Assembly (NCBI GenBank): GCA_964555675.1
Contig: CAZKTU010000229.1
Coordinates: forward strand, 1-10,651
DNA length: 10,651 nucleotides
Direction: 5' to 3'
Source: CAIWXH01 sp964555675
GTDB taxonomy: Bacteria; Chloroflexota; Chloroflexia; Chloroflexales; Chloroflexaceae
The notes below the pieces were generated by a model. It was not told the origin of the DNA, ran no database searches, and saw only the letters and a list, made by a program, of their open reading frames with translations. Made by a program: the position numbers and the translations under genes. This document shows positions 5,683 to 10,651 of the stretch, one piece after another; within the stretch, counting starts at the first letter, position 1; each line of letters opens with the position of its first letter.

Positions 5683-6468
5683 ATGACCAACGTCGACCTT
5701 GCCGACCAGCTTCCACCGGCCGCGCGGCGCCAGCTGATCCTCGATCTGCTGCAGCGCCAGGGCCAGGTCAGTGTGCGCGCCTGCAGCGAGCAGCTCGGGG
5801 TCTCCGAGGTGACCATTCGCAGCGACCTGGCCCTGCTCGAGCGCGAGGGCCTGCTGCGGCGGGTCTGGGGCGGGGCGACCCTCGAGCGCAACTTCTGGCC
5901 CGAGGGCAGCTTCGCGGCCCGGCAGAAGCTCTATGCCGACGAGAAGAGCCGCATCGCCCGCGCGGCGGCCGAGCTGATCGAGGACGGCGACACGATCATG
6001 CTCGACTCCAGCACCACCGCCTACGCCATCGCCCTGCAGATCGCCGACCGGCGCAACCTGACCGTGATCACCAACGGCATGCACCTGGCTCTGGCCCTGG
6101 GGGCCAACCAGGGCATCACCACCATCGTCGTCGGCGGCCAGGTCCGCGGCGAGACCGGCTCGCTCACCGGCACCCTGGCCGAAGAGATGCTCGAGCGGCT
6201 ACACGCCAACAGGGGCTTCTTCTCGGCCCGGGGCCTGACCGCCGCAAAGGGCCTGACCGAGAGCTCGATCCCCGAGAGTATGCTGAAGGCGATCATGGTG
6301 CGGCACGTGGCCGAGGTGATCGCCGTGCTCGACGCCAGCAAGATCGGCGTCAACTCGCTGACCAGCTTCTGCCCCACCGAGAGCGTCAATCACCTGATCA
6401 CCGCCGGCCCCGAGGCCGACGCGAAGGCCGAACCGCTCCGCCCACTGTTTCCCGTGATCATTGTATAG
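5683..6468 (+). CDS. DeoR-family transcriptional regulator of sugar transport
   Basis: A regulator of 261 aa, standard for the family. The N-terminal winged HTH spans about residues 13-66 (SVRACSEQLGVSEVTIRSDL followed by the wing RRVWGGAT). The C-terminal sugar-phosphate sensor domain has the phosphate-loop-like LDSSTTAYAIA (107-117), TVITNG (127-132), GGQVRG (151-156) and DASKIG (217-222), all standard for DeoR proteins that bind phosphorylated sugars. No strong Shine-Dalgarno precedes the ATG. The gene lies 50 bases behind a promoter and only ten bases before the ABC ATPase gene, so it probably represses its own operon until a phosphorylated intermediate accumulates. DeoR-type regulators control rhamnose uptake in several bacteria (RhaR), which fits the transporter type downstream, but the ligand is not proven by sequence. 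Confidence 0.92.
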   Translation: MTNVDLADQLPPAARRQLILDLLQRQGQVSVRACSEQLGVSEVTIRSDLALLEREGLLRRVWGGATLERNFWPEGSFAARQKLYADEKSRIARAAAELIEDGDTIMLDSSTTAYAIALQIADRRNLTVITNGMHLALALGANQGITTIVVGGQVRGETGSLTGTLAEEMLERLHANRGFFSARGLTAAKGLTESSIPESMLKAIMVRHVAEVIAVLDASKIGVNSLTSFCPTESVNHLITAGPEADAKAEPLRPLFPVIIV

Positions 6469-6478
6469 GTAGTAATTG

Positions 6479-8005
6479 GTGAAACCAGTGGATGTTCCAG
6501 CACCTACAGCCGCCAGGCAACCGACCCTGGCCCTCACGGGGGTCAGCAAGCGCTTCGGCAGCACCCAGGCCCTCGAAGGGGTCGCCCTGACGCTCTACCC
6601 CGGCGAGATCCACGCCCTGCTGGGCGAGAACGGGGCCGGCAAGTCGACCCTGATCAAGATCATGACCGGGGTCCACCAGCCCGACACGGGCGAGATCCTG
6701 CTCGACGGCAAGCCGGTCAAGGTGGGCAGCACGATCGAGGCCCAGGCCCACGGCATCGCGGCGATCTACCAGGAGCCGATGATGTACCCGGACCTGAATG
6801 TGGCCGAGAACATCTTCATCTCCCACGCCGGGCGCGGCCCGGTGGTGCGCTGGAGCCAGATGTACCGCGAGGCCGAGGCCATCCTGGCCCAGCTCGACGT
6901 GCACCTCGACGTGCGCCAGCCGGCCCGCGGCCTGACCGTGGCGGCCCAGCAGGCGGTCGAGATCGCCAAGGCGATCTCGCTCAAGGTGCGCGTGCTGATC
7001 ATGGACGAGCCGACCGCCTCGCTCTCGGCCCACGAGGTCGAGCAGCTCTTCACCCTGGCCCGACGCCTGCGCGAGCAGGGCGTGGCCATCCTCTTCATCA
7101 GCCACCGCATGGAAGAGGTCTTCAGCATCGCCGACCGGGTGACGGTCTTCCGCGACGGCCGCCTGATCTCGACGGCCCCGCGCGAGCAGGTGACGCCCGA
7201 GGGCGCGATCCGCGACATGGCCGGCCGCGCGGTCGAGCAGCTCTTCCCGCGCAGCAAGACGGTCACCGACGAGGTCCTGGTCAGTGTGCGCGGTCTGGCC
7301 CGCCAGGGCGCCTTCGCCGACGTGAACTTCGACGTACGCCGCGGCGAGGTGCTCGGCTTCGCCGGGCTGGTGGGCGCGCGGCGCACCGACGTGGGCCTGG
7401 CCCTCTTCGGGATCGCCCCGGCCGACACGGGCGAGGTGCTGATCGACGGGAAGAGCGCCCTGGTGCGCGACCCGAACCACGCCATGAGCCTCGGGATCGC
7501 CTACGTGACTGAGGACCGGCGCGGCCTGGGCCTCTCGATGCCGATGTCGATCACGGCGAATATTACCCTGCCCACGCTGCGGCGTTACCTCAGCCCCCTC
7601 GGCCTCATCCGGCGCGGCCAGGAGGACGCCGAGGCCGAGCAGTACCGCAAGCGCCTGGCGATCCGAGCGCCCACGGTCGGCCTCGAGGTGGGCAAACTCT
7701 CGGGCGGCAACCAGCAGAAGGTGATGCTGAGCAAGTGGCTGAATACGAAGCCGCGGCTGCTCATCCTCGACGAGCCGACCCGCGGCATCGACGTAGGCGC
7801 CAAGGCCGAGGTCCACCAGATGATCGACGACCTGGCCGCCCAGGGCCTGGCGATCATCCTGATCTCGTCGGACCTGCCCGAGGTCCTGGCGATGAGCGAC
7901 CGGGTCCTGGTGATGCGCGAGGGTCGCCAGATGGGCATCTTCGCCCGCGAAGAGGCGACCCAGGAGCGGGTGCTCGGGGCGGCGATGGGCCAGCTGGCGG
8001 CGTAG
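6479..8005 (+). CDS. Sugar ABC transporter ATPase, CUT2 family (rhamnose/AI-2 type)
   Basis: A fused double nucleotide-binding protein of 508 aa that powers uptake of a monosaccharide-like substrate at the inner face of the membrane. The first NBD has Walker A GENGAGKST (49-57), a divergent signature LTVAAQQ (152-158) and Walker B with DEPT ending at 179. The second has a Walker A-like GLVGARRT (296-303) without lysine, as is normal for CUT2 proteins, a canonical signature LSGGNQQ (407-413) and Walker B LLILDEPTRGID from 427. The asymmetry implies that one composite site carries most hydrolysis. GARRTD in place of the commoner GAGRTE is, to my recollection, a feature of rhamnose-type (RhaT) members. 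The start is uncertain: GTG 6479 was chosen (AGGTAG at 6467-6472); TTG 6476 and GTG 6488 are also in frame. It follows the DeoR gene by ten bases. Confidence 0.93.
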   Translation: MKPVDVPAPTAARQPTLALTGVSKRFGSTQALEGVALTLYPGEIHALLGENGAGKSTLIKIMTGVHQPDTGEILLDGKPVKVGSTIEAQAHGIAAIYQEPMMYPDLNVAENIFISHAGRGPVVRWSQMYREAEAILAQLDVHLDVRQPARGLTVAAQQAVEIAKAISLKVRVLIMDEPTASLSAHEVEQLFTLARRLREQGVAILFISHRMEEVFSIADRVTVFRDGRLISTAPREQVTPEGAIRDMAGRAVEQLFPRSKTVTDEVLVSVRGLARQGAFADVNFDVRRGEVLGFAGLVGARRTDVGLALFGIAPADTGEVLIDGKSALVRDPNHAMSLGIAYVTEDRRGLGLSMPMSITANITLPTLRRYLSPLGLIRRGQEDAEAEQYRKRLAIRAPTVGLEVGKLSGGNQQKVMLSKWLNTKPRLLILDEPTRGIDVGAKAEVHQMIDDLAAQGLAIILISSDLPEVLAMSDRVLVMREGRQMGIFAREEATQERVLGAAMGQLAA

Positions 8006-8016
8006 CGGGGTCGCCC

Positions 8017-8044
8017 CTTCGCTCGGCCCTCGGCGCGAGCGAAG
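8017..8044 (+). other. Intra-operon stem-loop between ATPase and permease genes
   Basis: CTTCGCTCG at 8017-8025 pairs perfectly with CGAGCGAAG at 8036-8044 around a 10-base loop, inside the 78-base gap of an otherwise tightly packed operon. A further GGAGCGAGC follows at 8050-8058. No T-run follows. It may be a REP-like element, an mRNA-processing or stability structure, or a partial attenuator that sets the ATPase:permease ratio; the role is inference. Confidence 0.5.
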
Positions 8045-8083
8045 CGCGCGGAGCGAGCAAGATCGCGTAGAGAAAGTGGCACG

Positions 8084-9148
8084 ATGGAGAGTATCAAGCG
8101 CTGGTTCCGCCCCGAGCAGATCCGCGAGCTCAGCCTGGTGGCGCTGATCCTGGTCACACTGCTGATCTTCAGCACGCAGATCGAGAACTTCCTGAGCGCG
8201 CGCACGCTCAACCGGATCGCCTCGAGCGTAGCGATCGTCGGCGTGGTCGCGGTCGGGCAGACCCTGGTGGTGCTGACCCGCAACATCGACCTGTCGGTGG
8301 GCTCGATCGTGGGCTGCACGGCCTACTTCGTCGGCAGCATGCTGGCCGCGAACCCGACCATGGCGCCCATCGTCGCGGTGCTGCTGGCCTGCCTGCTCGG
8401 CGCGGCCCTGGGGGCGGTCAACGGCGTGCTGGTGGCCTACGGGCGGGTGCCCTCGATCATCACCACCCTGGGCACCCTGGCGATCTACCGCATGGTGCTG
8501 GTCAACCTGGCCGACGCCAAGACGGTGACCACCGAGTCGCTGCCGCCCTGGATGGCCGAGCTGGCCCAGCAGTCGCTCTTCAGCATCGGCGACTTCGGCG
8601 TGCGCCCGATGGTGGCCCTGGCGATCGTGGTGGTGGCCGTCTTCCAGATCATCCTGGTCTACACGACCTACGGCCGACGGCTCTATGCGATCGGCTCGAA
8701 CCCCGAGGCGGCCCGCTTCGCCGGCCTGCCCGCGCGGCGGACCATGCTGACGGCTTTCGTGCTCTGCGGGGCCCTGGCGGGGCTGGCCGGCTTTATGTTC
8801 CTGGCCCGCTTCGGCAATATCACGGTCGTCGCCGGCCAGGGCATCGAGCTGCAGTCGGTGGCCGCGGTGGTGGTCGGCGGGGTCAACACCTTCGGCGGCT
8901 CGGGCACCGTGGTCGGCGCGCTGCTGGGCGCCTTCCTGATCGACCTGCTCGGCCAGGGGCTGATCCGCTGGCTCGGCATCAGCGAGTTCTGGCGCGACGC
9001 CATCCTCGGCCTGCTCATCCTGCTGGCCGTGGCCAGCGACGCGGTGATCATGGGCTGGCTGCGCCGCCTCTGGGCCCCCAAAGCGCTGAGCACCCGCGGG
9101 GCCGGCGAGGCCGCGCCAATCACGAAGGAGAGCAGCCATGGGGCCTAG
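8084..9148 (+). CDS. Sugar ABC transporter permease, CUT2 family (RhaP/LsrC-like)
   Basis: An integral membrane protein of 354 aa with about ten hydrophobic segments (roughly residues 15-31, 47-64, 74-88, 93-116, 121-140, 176-193, 221-241, 254-266, 275-290 and 304-324), matching BPD_transp_2 permeases. Family landmarks are NIDLSVG (67-73), GSNPEAARFAG (204-214), the cytoplasmic loop that contacts the ATPase, and GGVNTFGGSG (265-274). It forms a heterodimer with the next gene's product to make the translocation channel. The ATG at 8084 has only a poor ribosome-binding site (GAAAGTGG), unlike the second permease. It overlaps the second permease gene by 11 bases. Identification as a sugar permease is firm; the rhamnose versus AI-2 choice is not. 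Confidence 0.92.
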   Translation: MESIKRWFRPEQIRELSLVALILVTLLIFSTQIENFLSARTLNRIASSVAIVGVVAVGQTLVVLTRNIDLSVGSIVGCTAYFVGSMLAANPTMAPIVAVLLACLLGAALGAVNGVLVAYGRVPSIITTLGTLAIYRMVLVNLADAKTVTTESLPPWMAELAQQSLFSIGDFGVRPMVALAIVVVAVFQIILVYTTYGRRLYAIGSNPEAARFAGLPARRTMLTAFVLCGALAGLAGFMFLARFGNITVVAGQGIELQSVAAVVVGGVNTFGGSGTVVGALLGAFLIDLLGQGLIRWLGISEFWRDAILGLLILLAVASDAVIMGWLRRLWAPKALSTRGAGEAAPITKESSHGA

Positions 9149-10136
9149 ACTGCGCCGCCTGCTGAGCTGGGAGGGCCTGCTGCTGGCCATCCTGCTGGTG
9201 GTCGTGATCGCCAACGCGACCCTCGCCGAGGGCTTTCTGGGGATCGGCAACCAGGTCAACCTCTTCCAGCTCTCGATCGAGAAGATCATCGTGGCCCTGG
9301 TGATGGCCTTCGTGATCATCAACGGCGAGATCGACCTCTCGGTGGCCTCGATCATGGGCCTGGCCGCCTGCGTGCTGGCCTACCTCTTCGAGAGCGGCAC
9401 GCCCATGCCCATGGCCGTGCTGATCGCCCTGGCCGTAGGCGCGCTCGCCGGGGCCTTCAACGGCTTCTGGATCGCCTATGTCGGCCTGCCCTCCCTGGCC
9501 GTGACCCTGGCCGGGCTGATCGGCTTCCGCGGCGCGGCGCGTATTCTGCTCGAAGACCGCTCGATCGGCGGCTTCCCCGAGTGGTTCAACACGCTGGGCC
9601 AGCAGCCCCTGATCGGCCCCTTGCCCTTCGCGATGCTCCTCTTCTTCGGGCTCTACATCGTCGCCCTGATCATCCTCCAGTACTCGGGCGTGGGCCGCCT
9701 GGTCTATGTGATCGGCAATAGCCGCGAGGTGGCCCGCTACGCCGGCGTGCGTGTGCCGCGCGTGAAGATGGGGCTGTTCATCGCCTCGGGGCTGATCTCG
9801 GCCCTGGCCGGGGTGCTGCTCGCCGCGCGCCTCGGGGCCGTGCGCGGCAACACCGCCGAGGGCTTCGAGCTCGACATTATCACCATGGTCCTGCTGGGCG
9901 GGGTGAGCATCTTTGGCGGCACCGGCAGCCTCTACGGGGTCGGCCTGGCCATCCTGATCATCCTCAACCTGCGCAACGGCATGTCCCTCGTGAATCTTAC
10001 CGGCAACACCCAGACCGGCGTGGTCGGGGTGCTGCTCATCCTCTCGGTGCTGATCCCGAACCTCGTACAAGATGTGCGCGCTGTGCTGCAGCGCCGCCGT
10101 GCGCAGCGAAAGGAGGTGGGGCTGTCGGAAGGATGA
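9138..10136 (+). CDS. Sugar ABC transporter permease, CUT2 family (RhaQ/LsrD-like)
   Basis: The second BPD_transp_2 permease, 332 aa, hydrophobic throughout, with EIDLSVAS (64-71), GLPSLAVTLAG (116-126), FRGAARILLEDRSIGGFPEWF near 130-150, the ATPase-contact loop GNSREVARYAG (193-203) and GGVSIFGGTGS (254-264). The GLPSL followed by FRG and the long external loop resembles RhaQ-type rhamnose permeases from memory. AAGGAG at 9125-9130 lies seven bases before the ATG, within the end of the first permease gene, and the reading frames overlap by 11 bases, giving coupled synthesis of the heterodimer. The C-terminus is a positively charged cytoplasmic tail, and its last residues and TGA are encoded by a heptamer array, as at the end of the first SDR gene. 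Confidence 0.92.
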   Translation: MGPRLRRLLSWEGLLLAILLVVVIANATLAEGFLGIGNQVNLFQLSIEKIIVALVMAFVIINGEIDLSVASIMGLAACVLAYLFESGTPMPMAVLIALAVGALAGAFNGFWIAYVGLPSLAVTLAGLIGFRGAARILLEDRSIGGFPEWFNTLGQQPLIGPLPFAMLLFFGLYIVALIILQYSGVGRLVYVIGNSREVARYAGVRVPRVKMGLFIASGLISALAGVLLAARLGAVRGNTAEGFELDIITMVLLGGVSIFGGTGSLYGVGLAILIILNLRNGMSLVNLTGNTQTGVVGVLLILSVLIPNLVQDVRAVLQRRRAQRKEVGLSEG

Positions 10137-10155
10137 AGGCTGAAGGATGAAGGAT
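10128..10155 (+). repeat. Heptamer tandem array (GAAGGAT type), second copy
   Basis: Units GAAGGAT, GAAGGCT, GAAGGAT, GAAGGAT and a partial GAAGA run from the last codons of the second permease into the gap before the binding-protein gene. It matches the array at 3044-3071 in length, unit and position at a gene's 3' end; both host genes end in codons for Glu-Gly-stop. Here the array lies about 90 bases before the next start and does not supply its ribosome-binding site. Confidence 0.8.
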
Positions 10156-10242
10156 GAAGACCGCCTGACGGAAACGCTGTGCTCCAATGGTGAGCCTCAA
10201 CAACGGCGTCTGCTAATCTGCTCTAAGACAGAGGAGTCCCCA

Positions 10243-10651
10243 ATGCGCAAGACCAGCTATCTGGTTGCGTCCCTGATCGCCCTCTTCGCGATGATCCTGG
10301 CCGCCTGCGGTGGCGCCCCGGCCGCCCCGCCCACCTCGGCCCCCGCCGCCGCCGCCACAGAAGCTCCCGCCCCGACTGCGGCCCCCGCCGCCACCGAGGC
10401 CCCCGCCCCCACGGCGGCCCCCGCCGCCACCGAGGCCCCCACGACGGCCCCCGCCGCCGGCGGCGTCGTCGAGGCCACCCCCGGCCAGGACATCGACATG
10501 ATCCTGCTGCCGAAGTTCCTGGGCATCGCCGTATTCGACCAGGCCAATGAGGGCGCCCAGGAGGCCCACGCCGAGCTCGGCAACACCGGCGATCTCGAGT
10601 TCACCGGCCCGACCGCCGAGAACTCGGTCGAGGGCCAGATCGAGATCATGA
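10243..10651 (+). CDS. Sugar ABC transporter substrate-binding lipoprotein (rhamnose/AI-2 type), 3' end cut
   Basis: The first 136 aa are visible and the frame is open at the window end. GAGGAG at 10231-10236 is six bases before ATG 10243. Residues 1-21 are a lipoprotein signal peptide (MRKTSY, a hydrophobic core, then LAA) with Cys22 as the lipidated residue. Residues 25-74 form a low-complexity Ala/Pro/Thr/Glu linker containing a 12-residue repeat, which holds the domain off the membrane. The periplasmic-binding fold begins near 85 with LLPKFLGIAVFDQANEGAQE and continues to FTGPTAENSVEGQIEIM. The PK.LG..FF and GPT..S..GQ pattern is shared by RhaS and LsrB families; Lys91 aligns with a ligand-contacting lysine in LsrB from memory. 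The other ligand residues lie beyond the window. A separate 106-base leader suggests independent control of this most abundant component, but no promoter was convincing there. Confidence 0.9.
   Translation, partial: MRKTSYLVASLIALFAMILAACGGAPAAPPTSAPAAAATEAPAPTAAPAATEAPAPTAAPAATEAPTTAPAAGGVVEATPGQDIDMILLPKFLGIAVFDQANEGAQEAHAELGNTGDLEFTGPTAENSVEGQIEIM
10354..10449 (+). repeat. 36-bp tandem repeat encoding the lipoprotein linker
   Basis: Two full units (10354-10389 and 10390-10425) encode ATEAPAPTAAPA, and a third diverged unit follows (ATEAPTTAP). The second unit has drifted only at synonymous positions relative to the first, so the peptide is kept while the DNA varies. It forms the flexible spacer between lipid anchor and ligand-binding domain. 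Confidence 0.85.

Noticed and set aside
6458..9355. A 965-residue open frame on the minus strand opposite the ATPase and first permease
   Set aside because: It is rich in His, Asp, Gln, Gly and Arg with no fold or motif, which is the reverse-complement shadow of GC-rich codons. The plus-strand genes here carry all diagnostic ABC motifs.
9120..10187. A 355-residue minus-strand open frame opposite the second permease
   Set aside because: Same low-complexity His/Asp/Gly/Gln composition, no recognisable domain, and it lies across a clear permease gene.
10310..10501. Pro/Arg-rich plus-strand open frame at the lipoprotein linker
   Set aside because: It is the linker repeat of the binding-protein gene read in another frame.

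Overview
This is a GC-rich window (third codon positions mostly G or C). It is packed with co-directional plus-strand genes, uses TTG and GTG as well as ATG starts, and ends in a lipoprotein with an Ala/Pro/Thr/Glu repeat linker after its lipobox. Linkers of that kind, together with short intergenic GAAGGAT-type heptamer arrays, suggest a filamentous member of the Chloroflexota (Chloroflexales-like). That assignment is an inference from style; no marker gene is present.

Region 1 (about 1-5581) looks like a LacI-controlled catabolic operon. A GC-rich stem-loop (1-23) is followed by a promoter (40-68). A perfect 31-bp palindrome (66-96), built from two copies of AGAACGTTCT, overlaps the -10 and start region. 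The genes are: a LacI-family repressor (114-1160), a Gfo/Idh/MocA oxidoreductase (1204-2268), an SDR with an NAD-type acidic residue (2265-3059), an acetoacetate-decarboxylase-like protein with the Lys-Lys pair (3070-3837), a second SDR with an NADP-type Arg (3834-4607), and a CtBP-like D-2-hydroxyacid dehydrogenase (4604-5581). Three of the junctions are 4-base stop/start overlaps, so the five enzymes are probably translationally coupled. Four redox enzymes plus one Schiff-base-type decarboxylase, with no kinase, aldolase or dehydratase, do not match a sugar pathway I can name. A 'dehydrogenate, decarboxylate, reduce' route for a sugar or sugar acid is the working inference.

Region 2 (about 5582-10651) is a sugar-import operon. 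An AT-rich promoter island (5597-5625) precedes a DeoR-family regulator (5683-6468). Ten bases later comes a double-NBD CUT2 sugar ABC ATPase (6479-8005), then two BPD_transp_2 permeases (8084-9148 and 9138-10136), then a lipoprotein substrate-binding protein cut by the window end (10243 onward). Residue patterns point to the rhamnose (RhaSTPQ) / autoinducer-2 (LsrACDB) branch. A 9-bp stem-loop lies between ATPase and permease, and a heptamer array lies between the second permease and the binding protein. The import operon may feed the upstream enzymes, but no shared operator ties the two.

No RNA gene, CRISPR array, insertion sequence, transposase or attachment site was seen. No gap between genes exceeds about 110 bases. 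The large minus-strand open frames opposite the transporter genes are composition artefacts.
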